Of a DNA stretch of 64,000 bases, positions 1-15,000 are shown one piece after another; within the stretch, counting starts at the first letter, position 1; each line of letters starts with the position of its first letter. Below the pieces are notes generated by a model. It searched no databases, was not told the DNA's origin, and saw only the letters and a list, made by a program, of their open reading frames with translations. This DNA is from RUG14300 sp964391805 (lineage in GTDB: Bacteria > Bacillota > Clostridia > Christensenellales > CAG-1252), in contig CAYMNK010000006.1 in NCBI GenBank assembly GCA_964391805.1, positions 1 to 64,000 of the forward strand, read 5' to 3'. The translations under genes and the position numbers were made by a program.

Positions 1-3000
1 GCAGGGTACGAGGTGACATCGCATGTTGGTGTCAAAGTATCATTTTTCCACCAATAGTTATCATCTAAGGTGTAATCAGATAACTTCTTATTAGGATCAT
101 AGGTGCCTGTCAACGTTACATTTTCAACATTTGTATATTTTGCCTTATCTACAATGACAGTTATGGTCAACTTTGCTGGTTCATAATTAGTAGAATTAGG
201 ATTATAGGTAGCATTGAGATCATAATAGGTACCTGCATCTAATACTCTATCTTCTTCATTTACCCAACTATAACCTGTACCATATGCATTAATAAATGAT
301 TTTCCTATATCTGATTTATCATCTAGATATGAGCTAATATATGTATTAGGATCATAAGTAGTTTCGATTGTTACATTTTCCGCAGGTTTAGCCAGAGCTT
401 TAGTTTTAAGAATAACTTTTATCTTGAGAGAACTATTCTCATAGTTAGGATTGTTATCAGGATTGTAATATGCTTCATATTCTATTCCAGCGTCAGAAAC
501 ATCTGGAACAGTTTTTTCATCAACCCAATAGAATCCCTCATCAAGTTTATTCGTAATATCGCCAAGCGTTATTCCATACTTATAGCTAACATCAAGTTCG
601 ATAGTATTATGCGTCTTCGTACCACAACTTGCCTTAGAAATTACCGCTGTTTTGATTGTATTAGTGAAGGTGTAGTTCGACGCAAGGGTGTCATCCAACT
701 TAGCACTTGCAATTAATGAATAGGTGCCTGCGTTTATGAAGGCTACTTCATTCTCTCCAATCTTATAAGTAACATCCATATCAATCATACCATCATTGAT
801 ATTCTTATATTGAGCGGTTACCGAGTGAGCAGAACCGGTGTAGGTGTAGGTACCGATTGTCCATTCGACAGATACTTCCTTTGCGGTTACAGTAAGAGTA
901 CGCGTCATTTCTCTATTATCACCATTAGAAGCAATAATGACATCATTGCCATTACTATCTTTCGCTGAGAAGGTGTAGTTAGAGTTATCTGCGAAAGTAT
1001 ACCTAATTGTATAAGTACCAACTGATGTACCATTAACATAAACAATCTCAGTATCTCCGTTATAGAGTTTCAATGTGATACCACTCAAAGTTTCACTATT
1101 GACTAACTGAACAGACTTAACTATAGATTCGATGTCAAATGCATCACCATAAGTTACACTTGCATTGTCAATGGTGATGGTTGCTTGAGCTTTACCAATT
1201 TCCGCTTCATTGGTTGTATTAGTGAAGGTGTAGTTATATGCAAGGGTGTCATCTAACTTAGCACTTGCCGTTAATGAATAGGTGCCTGCGTTTATGAAGG
1301 CTACTTCATTCTCTCCAATCTTATAAGTAACATCCATATCAATCATACCATCATTGATATTCTTATATTGAGCGGTTACCGAGTGAGCAGAACCGGTGTA
1401 GGTGTAGGTACCGATTGTCCATTCGACAGATACTTCCTTAGCGGTTACAGTTATTTTACCCTTAACAACATCAGCGTCAAGCTCATAATTCGGGTTAGAA
1501 ATTGTGAAAGTACCGCTGATATCATAATCACCGATAGCACTTCCCTTCGAATAGGTTGTTGAACCGGCAACTGTTCCGACTGTATCTGAACCATAAACAT
1601 TTGATAAGGTTGCATCGTTAAGATTAGGTACATCCGCACCATACGAAATGCTATGACTCGGCATAGTTACAATAACCTTTCTCTTGTTTACGGTAAGAGT
1701 ACCGTTGTTTACGCTTACGGTATAATTAGAATTAGAATCACATGTTGCTTTAATGGTATATGTACCGGCTTCTATTATGCCTTTTACATACGTAATAGCG
1801 TTTTCACCATTATAGAGTTGTAATTGAACATTACTTAACGATTCACCGTTTACTAATCCCGATATAGTAGGAGAAACAGTATCAAGGGTAAATTCGTCAC
1901 CATAAGTTACACTTGCATTGTCAATGGTGATGGTTGCTTGAGCTTTAGAAATTTCCGCTGTTTGGGTTGTATTAGTGAAGCTGTAGTTCGACGCAAGGGT
2001 GTCATTCGACTTATCACTTGCAGTTACAGTATATGCACCTGCATTCTGGAATGCGGTATTATCCTTATTAGAGTCGGATATACCAAGATATGATACAGAC
2101 ATATAGACAGGACTTCCATCGTAAGCGGTGTATTTAGCTGTTACCGAGTGAGCAGAACCGGTGTAGGTGTAGGTATCGATTGTCCATTCGACAGATACCT
2201 CCTTAGCAGTTACGGTAAGAGTACCGCGTTTCTTAGTTATTGTGTAGTTATCGGTTACATCATTACCGGATTTATCCTTAACTGATACGGAAATGATAGA
2301 TATGGTGTAATCTCCGACTTTGCCGTAAGTTGCATCGCCTTGAACATAACTACAACCATATTCGACAGTGGCAGCATCTCCATTTACTAATCCTGTAGGC
2401 GTAAAGTCGAATGTAGGCTTAAGACCACCGAAGGAAATACTTTCATCTTTAGCTTTAATGGTTAATAACGTTTTAGTTACGCTAAGAGTACCGTTAACAT
2501 AAGTGATCTCATAGTTAGCGGTTACATCGGTTGAACCAGACTTAATTATTGCGTTATCGGGCACAATATCATAGCTACCGACGGTATCACCTGCTATATA
2601 ATCGCAAGATAGAGTTACTGTTTCTATCGTGTCTTCACTCACTAATCCGTCATACCCAAACGCAAACTCGGGTTTAGCGGCCCCGAATGAGATATCCTTG
2701 TTATTTGCGGTAATAGTAAGCTCTTTCTTTGCGATAGTCAAAGTCTTAGTAGCGGTTGAATCAAGTTTATAGTTTGTCACACTACTGTTTAAAGTAGCAA
2801 CTAAGGTGTAGGTGCCTGCATTTTTGAATTCGTTAACTTTAGCAGCATCGTTTACCTCGGAGCCATAGTAGTAAACAATATCTAAGTCGCTATAATTGTT
2901 ATTTATTAATTGATATTGAGCAGTAATCACTTTGGAACCATTGCTCTTAGATTGATCGGTTCCATTGTAGGTAAAGGAACCGTTTATACCACTCCAAATA

Positions 3001-6000
3001 ACAGATACAGACTTCGCCTTTACGGTTAATGTACCGCTATTATTATTTGAATCAACAAGTTTGTAGTTAGATTTAGCATTAAGTGTATAGGTAATTGTGT
3101 AATTACCAACTGAATCACCAGCTTTGTATGTGGTGGTAAAATTACCGATAGAGATCAATAATTCGCCATTATAGATATTAGTTGCATTACCATCTAATGT
3201 AGGTACATCTTCGCCATAGGTCGTTTCCTTATTATTAACCGTTACAGTAATTGCTCTTTGCTTAACTGTTAGCGTTCTTGTTACTTCGGTTAATTCATTA
3301 TTATCCGAATCAACAAGTTTGTAGTTAGAATTAGCGTTAAGAGTATAGGTAATCGTATATTCACTACTTGCATCATCACCTTGCTTATAGGTCGAAGAGA
3401 ATACGCCGACTGAAAGGAGTGTAGCATCCGATTCAAATAATTTGCCATTTGTGATAGATATATCAGCATCAGTCAAAGCAGAGTCACCATAACATAATTC
3501 GGGATCACTAATAGTAACAGTTATAGAAGCCGCCGCGATGGTTAATTTTTGGGTTGTATTCTCTAAGGTGTAGTTATTCTTAACGGTTGCACTTGCAGAG
3601 TCGCTCCATTTAGCGGTCAAGGTGTAGGTATCGGCATTCTTGAATACCTTGTTGGTTGATACGCTACCTTGATATGAAATATCTAAGGTTGCATTCTCAT
3701 CGGTCGATACGGTTGCAGTTATTCTTCTATTCTGTTCTTGATTCTGTTCTTGACCATTGTAAGTATAACCATTTGCATTTATACCATTCCAAACGACGCC
3801 CACGCTCTTAGGTGAAATAACGACATTGTCAACAGACAAAGATGCTGTAAAGTTGTAGTTAGATGCAAGATTATCAGTTGCTTTTACGCTTGCAGTCAAT
3901 TTGTATGTTCCTGCATTTTTGAATGTAACAATCGAATCATTTTGGTAAGCAGAAACAGTCAGCTCTATATCAACACCATCATAAGTTCTGTAATGAGCTT
4001 TAATACTACTAAACTCAAAGTCTCCATAGGTAAATGACTTAATCTTTTCGCCATCAAATAGACCTTCCCAAGTGATAGATTCAATCTCTTTTTGGGTTAC
4101 GGTTACAGTTTTAACTTCGCTTGATGATTCTGTTTCGTCAACATACTTGTATTGGTAACTAATGATGTAGTTACTGTTAGCCAATCCACCGGCAGTAATA
4201 GATACACCTGTACCCACTGTAGTAGACGAAGCATATGACTCATTTCCGCCATAGGTGTATTGAACAGTTCCCAATGAATCGTTACCGAATGCGGTATAAG
4301 AATTGGTAACAGTAATAGTCGAACTACCATATACAACAGTTTTAGGTACGGTTATTGTTACCGTTATAGGTGCAGGTGCAATGGCTACTTCGGTAGATAC
4401 GCTTGAGGTTGCGGCGCTTTCGGTAGAAACTCCGCTGACGTAGAATATGTAGTTAGGATATGATGCGGTTGCTGTATATTTACCGGCATCCTTGATTCCA
4501 TTAGAAGACTCACTCGATACAGCGTTTCTTCTCGATTTTGCGGTTGATTCGACTACCTTGACATAAGTAATATTTGCATTTTGCTGATTTTCGCTTACAT
4601 CGGTAAACGTAGCTCCTACATTTTGATTGAGACCGTTATATTCCAAACCACTATTATTGCTCCAAGTTAATTCTCTTACAGCGGGATCAACAGTAAGGGT
4701 ACCATTAGCGGTAGTATCTATTGTGTAGTTAAGAGTTACATCAGTATCACCACGTTTAACTGTTACATTATTAGAAACAATTGATATCGTGTATTCTCCG
4801 ACTTTGCCGTAAATTGCATCACCAACGACGAATTGGGTACCGTTAGACGTTACACAACCGTAGTCAGATACAGTTATAGAACTATCTATTGAAACAAGTC
4901 CGTCATGAGTAAAACCAAAGCTCGGTTCCTCACCAAACTTAGCGGATACGTTAGAAGGTTTAACTGTCAAATTCTTCGTATTGACAGTAAGGGTTGCAGT
5001 TAATTCGAAAATTTCGTCTCCATTAGCAGATGAAACTACTTTGTAATTCTTATTTGCGGTATAGGTTACCTTAATGTCGTAGTCACCTGCGAAGGTACCA
5101 ACTGCATATTCGAAAGATTGTGCGTTATCGCCCTTAGTGTAGAGTGTGTGAGTAGGCGCTATATCGCTATCTAATACTAATCCGCTGATTCCGAATGATT
5201 TTTTAATCTTATCGTCTACTTCATTATAATCATCACCATAGGTTACCGATACATTACTAACATTTAAAACTACCTCTTTGGGGTTAATGGTTACAGTGGC
5301 GGTAGAATTGGTAAACGTATAGTTAGGATAAGTTGCGGTTACGGTATATACACCAACATCCTTAATGGAAGATACGTCAATAGTTTCATTACTATTATTA
5401 TAGCTGTACTTGCAAGCGAAGTTCTCTGCTGATAACGTGATTTGTCCGTTTATACCTGTGAAGCTTGCCGATATTGTCTTAGCACTTCCCTCATAGGTGT
5501 ACGTGCTGTTACCGTTCCAAGTCAAAGTACGCTCGGCAGGGTTAACAATCAATTTACCTTTAATAACGGTTACACTGTAGTTGGCGTTAGACGATACGAA
5601 ATCTATTTCATATCCGTCAGCATTAGCATCGGATGATGCTGTATAAGCACAAGTAAACTTACCTACAGCCTTGATAGAATCATGTAAAGCACCATTTGTA
5701 ATACTATAGATGTTCTCAATATTCTCATAGGTAGGAACAGAATCACCATAAGTAATGGTGTGAGTACCTATTGTGATAGTAATGCTTTCCACAGCGATAG
5801 TTATGGAATCATTGACAACTTCCTTATTATCATTAGCGCCTGTGAATGTGTAATTATTGAGTTCATCGGCAGTCTTAGCCTTTGCAGTAACAGTGTAGTT
5901 GCCTGCGTTTTTGAATAAGGTATCACCACTATTAGAGGTAGATGTGCCAAGATATGATACTTCCATATCAACTTTAGTTATACCATCGTAAGCGGTGTAT

Positions 6001-9000
6001 TTAGGCATTACCGATTGAGGGTTACCATTATAGGTGAACGATGTAACGCCCCAGTCAACAGATGTAGTAAACGGATTTACTATAAGAGTACCGTTGTTTA
6101 CGCTTACGGTATAATTAGAATCAGGAACATACGTTGCTTTGATGATATATTCACCTGCACCGGTTGTGCCTTGTTCATAAGTAATCTCAGTATCTCCGTT
6201 ATAGAGTTTTAGTTGAACATTTCTTAACGACTCGCCGGTTACTAAATCTTTTACAGGACAAGTGATATCATTTGTAATATCAAATGCACCACCATAAGGG
6301 ATTCCTTTACTACCTACTTCGATAGAAACGGGTTTAGCTGTTATCGTTATAGAGAAATGATCATCGTTAAATCCAACATTCTTATGCTCGGATTTAGAAG
6401 ATGCGGATATTTCGTACGTACCCACATTCTTGATTTCGGTAACACTTACTCCATCCTTCTTAATAGATATAATGGCATCATATACGCTACCTTCATAAGT
6501 GTAATTAGCGGTGATGGTTGAATATACAGCGCCATCGTAAACCCAAGTTAAGTTATCGGGTTTATTTGTCCAAGTTAAATTAAGAGTGACATTTCCTTTT
6601 ACTACATATGTACAACTATTAAAGGTGTAGTTGTCTGCAGTAATAGTAAAGTAGTAAGTGCCGGCTGTAGTGGTTGACTTATCGTAACCACTTGTAACTA
6701 CCAAATTGATATTTTCCTGAGTATCACCATCACATAAGCCACTAACCGTATAGCCGTAATTAAACTCGTTACCCATGACAACTTCGGCATTAGTAAATTC
6801 GATAGTTGCTTGAGCCTTATTTATTGTTACAGTTTGAGTTGAGTTAGTAAAGGTGTAGTTAGCGTATTCACTTGCGGTTAACTCATAACTATCTGCATTC
6901 CTAAATACTTTGCTATCGCCAATAGAGATATTTGCGGTTAACAATTTATCAATAGTCGTAGAACCCTCCTCGTAAAGTGCATTGGGGAATGTTGCGGTTG
7001 GAGTTTGTACTTTTCCGTTATAAGTGTAATCAGTATTCCAGGTTAAAGCTACCGACTTAGCGGATACGGTAAGTTTACCGCTTGAATTAGATTCTACGGT
7101 ATAGTTAGAATTACCATTAAAAGTAAATACTATGTCATATGAGCCGACATCACTGCCTTTGGTGTAATTACAAGTTGTAGCACCGATATTGGCGTTATCG
7201 TTTCCGTATAAGTCAGTGAGAACTGTTCCGTCTGTATCCTTAATAAGTGTTAAACCCTTAAGCTCCGCCTCTGTCAAAACAGGAGCACCATAGGTCTTTG
7301 TTGCGTTTGCTACGGTTACAGTGATTGCTCTCGTGTTTACGGTAAGAGTACCAACAACTTCGGTTATTTCTTCTTTAGCAGCATTCACTAATTTATAGTT
7401 AACCTTATCACTATCATTGAGAGTGAACTTTATAGAATATGAACCTGCATTGCTACCTTGTTTATACTCACAAGTTGTTGAACCTACATTATCATTTCCG
7501 TATACGCCTGTAATTGTGGTTAAACTAATAAGTTCATCTGCGGTTAAGGATGGAGCGCCATAGGTCTTCGATGTGCTTCCTACGGTTACGGTGATTTCTT
7601 TCCTGTTTACGGTAAGCATACCCTTGGCGTAAGAGGTTACCTTGTAGTTAGAGTTGTTATCGTAGTCTATAAGGTTAATATCGTAACTACCTGCAGGGTC
7701 GCCTTTACTATACGTGCAACTAAATCCATTACCAAGTGTGTCGCTATCGAGCAAGTCGTCACATTTTACGGTGTATGTAGGAGCATCATCACCATATGTA
7801 ATTGATATATCATCAACCTTTATGGTGATAGACTTAGGTTCGATTGTAACGCTATTGGTTAGTGTTACACCGCTAAAGTCGTAGTTGACGGTATCAAGTG
7901 CTGTTGCGGTAACGATATAGTTTCCTGCATCTTTAAACGAGGTGGACTTACCGCTAAATGCAATATCCATAGTTACATCAGAGCCATTATATGCTTTATG
8001 ACTTGCGGTGATAGCATTATTCTGTTCACTGCCATCGTATGTATAAGTAATTCCTTCTATTCCGCTCCAAGTAATATTGGTTACCTTGAATGCACTGACG
8101 GTAATAGCACCATCAATATAAGTGATCTTATAGTTACTCTTTACATCGATTTCGCCACGCTTAATCGATACTGCACTTTCGTCGATCTTTATAGTATAAT
8201 TTCCAACCTTACCGGTTTTTGGATTACCTGCTTCATAGCTACATTCATAATAGAAAACTGTTAAGCAATCTTTATCAAGGTCTATCAATCCGTTAGATGT
8301 AAATCCGTACGTTACAGATGTGCCGAAGGAAACTGAATAAAAATTAGCAGTAATAGTCAATGCCTTTTGTGTTACGTTAAGGGTACCGTTAGTTACGTCT
8401 ACGGTGTAGTTATTATTAGTCTTATTGAAACCTATTGAATATCCACCGTCTTTGACACTGCTACCTTTCTCGTAATCGCAGGTAAATGTACCGATATCTC
8501 CGATATCATCGTATTTATTACCGCTAATAATACTATAAAGATTTGTAATATTAGCATAATTAAGTTCATCTGAACCGTATTCTACCGAAAGACTATCTGA
8601 TATAGATATAGATATTTCCGCACGCTTGACAGTCAACTCATAGGTCATCGATGTCGGGAAGGTGTAATTGTGGGCATTACTGTCATCGGATTTGATGCTT
8701 GCAGTAAATGTATAACTACCGGCATCCTTGATCTTACTGTCGGGATAGGTTACATCTAAATCACCAAGTTCGGTTCCATTATTATCACAGTATTTAGCGG
8801 TTACAGTAAGTCCACTCTTATAATCCGTGCCGTTGTAGGTGTAGTTATCAGCAAAACCTGACCAAACAATGCTTACAGTATTATGGTCAGCAGTTACCGT
8901 TAGGGTTGCTGTGACTACATTGGTATATTTTTCGTCAACAACATCTGAATTGGTAATCTCATAGTTAGAATTGATAAGGGTGTATGATATTGTATGACTT

Positions 9001-12000
9001 CCCGCAGCGGTAACGCCCTTTGTGTAACCACTAAACGAGCCTATACTGCTAATGGTATCACCATTATATAGAGTACCAGTGTAATTAATATGAGCAGCAT
9101 AATTGAATTCGTTACCGTATTCTACGGATAGGTTATCTTTAAACGATACAGCTATAGGTGCCAGTTTAATGGTTAATTCTTTAGTTTTGTCACCGTTTAC
9201 ATTATAGTTAATATTGGTGTTATCTATTGTCGTGAACGTGTATGTACCTGCATTAGTAAAATCTTGAGTAACCAGCAACGATACTTTATTATTATTAATG
9301 TCGATATAGTATGCCTTAACGGTATCTTTATGGTTTGTTCCGTCATAGGTATAGCCTGATTTTGTATATTCCCAAACAATGGGTACCTTTCTTGCGGTTA
9401 CTATTAATTTGTTATCTATGACATTAACCGAATAATTGGGGTTTGCATTGCTTACGGTTGCACAAATCGGATAGCCATCTGCATTAACGCTACTACCAGC
9501 GTTGTAGTCACAATATAACGTGATTGTTCCTACGGATTCGTTATTATAGTTCCCGCTTACATCGTATGTGTATTCGGGAACGGGATAGCCAAACATAACA
9601 GTTTGTGACTTGACATTAAGATCTACCGATTTCGGAGCAATTTCTACTTTCTTGGGATATGTTTTGCTCGATTCTAAGAATACGTAGTTACCATCAGTTG
9701 ATTTGGTTGCTGTAACCTTTAACGTATAATTATTGCCTGCAGCTTTGAAATCCACAAGAGTTTCATCATTATATGCAGATACCGATACATACTCAGTAGC
9801 GCCTAAATAAGTAGAGTACGATGCAACATTATCTAATGAAATTATGTCACCACGATAAGTGTATTCACTCAAATTCCAGGTGATTTCTACTTCTCGCGGT
9901 GTTACACAGAACATGTATTTATCATCAGTTGGATTAGAATTGAGTATTGTTATATCATAGTTATTCTTACCATCCTTTTCCGTACATGTTACAGTCAAAA
10001 TGTATGCACCGACACCTTTACCTTGCTGATATACATCACTGTAATTTGCGGTTATATTCAATTTACTCTCATCAGCTTCAAGAACATTGGCATATTCGTT
10101 CGTTCCTATACTAATAGAGTTAACTGAAGCACCATAGACAGCGTTTGCACCGACAACGGCAATAGACGCCTCACGCTTGGTGACGGTTACTTTGACATCA
10201 CCGGATTCGGTATTGTACACGAAGACATAGTTGCGATTGCTTAATCCACTTGCCGAAATAGAATAATTACCTACATCGCTTGTAGAGGTATGGTCGGACG
10301 TTATAGAAAGAGTACCGACTGTATCGCCATCGCAAATGTCGGAAGAATAATCTACGTAGGTATATCCGCCTATAGAGTTAAGAGTGTCACCATAAGGCAA
10401 TGATAATGAGTTGATTGTGATGTTTACCGTCTTGGGGGTGATTTTAACGGTCTTTTGGGTGCTCAACTCAAACTTATAGTTATCACTGTAAGAAACAGAT
10501 AACGTATAAGTATCTACATCTTTGAACAATTCTTTATTTCTATTCTCGTTAGATTGTCCGAGATAAGATACTGTTAGTGTCTGCTCTTTGCCGAAAACAT
10601 CTTCAAATGTTGCACTTGCCGATTGTTTTTGACCATTGTAAATATATTTATCAGACACGCTCCAAGTTACTTCACGAATAATCTTTTTACCAACGGTTAC
10701 ATCACCGCTAACAACCTGCTTACCATCGACAAGAGTTGAGTTACTAATGGTATAGTTTGAACTGTTAAGTGTATATGTTATAGGATATGATTCATTTGCA
10801 TTATATCCCTTAGCGTAGTCGTACTCTAAAGTACCGATGCTTAATAAATCGGTTGAGTATAATTTGCCGTCCGTTACTGCAATAATGCCGTTTACCTTAT
10901 CAATAGTAGAAATATCGGGTTTGTCTGCGCCGTAGGTTAATTTTTGATTCGTTATAGCTACAGATATAGAAGCAGGGGCAATAATTAGAGTCTTAAACGT
11001 ATCTCCGATTACTGAATAGTTAGTATCGGTGTTATCGTTTGTCTCAAACTTGTACGTACCTGCATTAGTAAAATCTTGAGTAACCAGCAACGATACTTTA
11101 TTATTATTTATGTCGATATAGTATGCCTTAACGGTATCTTTATGGTTTGTTCCGTCATAGGTATAGCCTGATTTTGTATATTCCCAAACAATGGGTACCT
11201 TTCTTGCGGTTACAGTCAACGTGGATTTATTAACAGTAAAATCGTAGTTTGAATTATCGTAATTAACGAAATCGATATCATAAGTTCCCTTGTTCGATCC
11301 TACAAAATATGGACAATATAATGTTCCACCAATAGTATCGCCATCTACAAGACCATAAATAGTTTTATCATACGTAGGTATAGGATCACCGAATTCAATA
11401 TCGTTAGGCGTTATTACGCTAATAGTAAGTGCTTTACGACCGATTGTGGCGGTGGTGGTTGAATTCGTGAAGGTGTAATTATCCTTTTCATCTTGTGTAT
11501 TTGCGGTTGCCGACAAGGTGTAATCGGTTTTTGCATCCCTGAAGGACTCGGGATAAGTGACCGTCAAAGGTATAGCATCTGTCTTATTATACGGAGTATA
11601 CGTTGCAGTCGTTCCGCTCTTTTGGTCAGATCCGTTGTAGATATAGGAGTCTAAGTTCCAAACTACAGCGACTTCTTGTGTCGTTACCGTTAGAGAACCT
11701 TCTTTTACGGTTACAGCGTAGTTAGAATTAGAATCATATGTTGCACCGATATTTGAGTATGTTCCTACTTTGGTTGAATAAGGTGTATATGTGAAGTTAA
11801 CAATAGCATGAATGCTTTCACCATCTACAACGCCATCAACCGACAAACCAATGGATATATCGTAACCATAGGTGACTTGTGCGTCGTTAGCAACGGTTAT
11901 GGTTACAGATTTTGGATCAATGGTAGATTCCGATTCGGTACCATCAAGTTCGTAGTTTGTATTGTAGAACTCATAATCGGCTGCATTGCTGTCAAACGAT

Positions 12001-15000
12001 GCAGTCAAGGTGTAGGTGTCGGCATTTTGGAATGCCGTGTTGGTTGATATCTTTCCTTTATAGGAAATGGATAGCGATACATCCCCTAATATCTTAGCGG
12101 TGATAACATTTTGCACAGTACCATTATAAACGTGATTATTGTTATCGGAATCCTTAAGGCCATCCCATACTACATTGGTGGGTAGTTTGGATACGGTAAG
12201 AGTACCGCGGTTTTGAACGGTTACATCGTAATTGGCATTTTGATTATTTACGTTAAAGACGATATCATAGGTCTTTGCCCAACTGTTTTTATTAGTCTTA
12301 TCGTTCGTGTATGTAACATAATCCGAAGTACATTCACCTAAGTTAGATATAGTATCATTTCCATACAACGTTCCCTTGTTCTCGACAAGGTTTGCCGTAT
12401 ATGTAGCAGTTTCACCAAAGGTGATACTCTTATTATCAACCTTAACGGTTACAGGTCTCGGGTTGACGGTAAGGGTTGCCGTAGATGTAATATTGCCATA
12501 TTCATCGAGATTCGATAAGGTATAGTTGGAATTTACCTCAGAGAAGTGCATATAAATTTTATATCCGCCCTCTTTAACGCCATAGCCAACTTGATAATCG
12601 GTGGTGTAGTTATATGTACCTAACACGTCACCTGATATAATACCTGTTGCGTTAAACGTAAATGAAGGTGCGTTTTCGCCGTAGGTTGTTTTTTTATTGT
12701 GAAGGCTTACGGTAAGCGACTTAGCACCGATTTCTGCAATTATCTCAGTATTCGTATACGAGTAGTTAGCGTTCGTATTAGTAGCAGTCAACTCATACTT
12801 GCCCGCATCCTTGAAGGAGTCGGGATAAACGACTGTCATGGGAACGGAATTACCGTCAACGTCGGTAAATGTTGCGGTCGTTCCACTCTTTTGGTCCGAA
12901 CCATTATATGTGTACGCACCTAACGTCCATACAACGGATGCAGTACGAGGGGTAACGTTTATAGTTATAGTATCTTTAGACTCAGAACCGCCCTCGTACT
13001 TATACTTATATTCAAACGTGTAGTTGGAGTTAGAATATCCGCCCGCAACAATAACAACATCCGTACCTGCTGAGGTAGATGCATTATAAGACGCATCACC
13101 GCCATAGGTATATTGTATATTGCCTATTTTGGTTACGTCTCCCGAATATACCCAATCATACTCGCTATCTTCGGCGGTTAAGCTCAAGCTATCGCCATAT
13201 ATAACCGATTGAGGTACCGTTACCGTTACAGTTACTTTCTTAGGTTCTATGGTGATTTCTTTACGAGTTTCTGCGGTAAAGGTGTAGTTATCGTCATAAG
13301 ATAATGTGACGGTATATGTACCTGCATTTACAAATTCGGAAGCGTCATTTACGGCATTTCTTCTCGACTTGGTATTCGTATTTAGGGTATAGGCAAGCGT
13401 AAGAGTTTGGGTGTCGCCGTTGATATCCTTAAAGGTTGCGCTTACCGAACCTCTTTGACTCTCGCCGTTATAGGTGAGTTTGCCGTAGTCATTCCAAGCA
13501 ATATCACTACTAATAGTACGAGGAGTAACGTTTAGAGAACCTTTGCTTATCGAAATATTATAGTTAGTCGAACCATTTTCATTAGCGGTAAATGATACCG
13601 GGTATGTATTGACGGGACTACCAAATTTGTATTCACTTGTGGCAGTACCGATGTTTTCGCCATCGATTGCTCCGTTTACAGTGGTTATATCGGAATAATC
13701 GAGTTTATTCCAGCCGTACTCAACCGACTTAGTGCCGATAGTGACGGAAGCACCCTTTTTAGCAATGCTAATAGTATACTGCTTTTGGGCAGTACTGCTT
13801 AAGGTGTAATTGCCGTCGCTAATTTCTACAGCGGTAAGGGTATGGGTACCTGCATTTTTGAGTTCGATATTTTCTAATAACGATATGTTATTGTTGTCTA
13901 TATCTTTATAATAACACTTAACCGTGCCGATTTGATCTTTACCGTTGTAGATGTAGGAAGATGAACTCTCCCAAACGATGTCTACAGGTCTTGCTGTTAC
14001 CTTTAAAGTTCCGCCGACTGTGGTAATTTCATAATCGGAATTTTCAATGGTTGCAATGTTTACCGAATAATCACCAACTTTACTACCAATTGAGTAACTG
14101 TGGCTATAGGTAACATTAGTCAATACGTCACCTTTTATGAGTTCGGGGGCGGAATAACTAAACGAAGCGTAATCTCCGTAATTAACTGAAGAATTATCAA
14201 CGATAACCGTTATGGGCTTACGGGTTATTGATACACTCTTTTGAGCGTTATTGAAGCTGTAATTGTCATTATAGGACGCACTAACGGTGTAATCACCAAC
14301 GTGCTTCAAATCACCGCTAAAGGACAACGTCGCTGTCGGTGTTTCATTTTGGATATCGACAAATTTTGCCACGATATCGCTCTTACGGCTATTACCGCTA
14401 TATACATAGGAGGATTCAATCGTCCAAATTAAATCAACATTCTTTGAGTTGACCGTAAGTGTTGCTCCGACTGTGGTGATTGTGTAATTAGCGTTAACGA
14501 TATTGGTGATTGATACCGGATATTCGCCCTTGTCGGAACCGACTACGTAGGTGCATTCGTATTCAATATCATCTAGTTCGTCACCATTCAAAAGTTCGGG
14601 GGCGGAGTAAGTGAAGACAGCCTTTTCACCATATGAAATAGGATTTGCAACCACGCTTACCGTAATTGACTTTGTGCTTATTTCAGCCGATTTAGAGGTG
14701 GCATTGAATTGGTAGTTGGACGATTTATCATCGTCGGACTTAGCGGAAGCCATGACTGTATACTTACCTGCATTTTTGAACAATGTATTATTTTTGTCGC
14801 TCACAGACACATATGAAACATCCATATCAACGACTTTACCGTCATACGAACTATATGTCGCAACTACCGATTGTACTGAGCCGTTATAGGTGTAAGAACC
14901 GATATTCCAATTTACGTTACGGCTAAGTTTATTGACGGTAATGGTTCCGCCTACATAAGAAATTGTGTAGTCGCTTGAATTTTTAACTTCCGCGTTAAAA

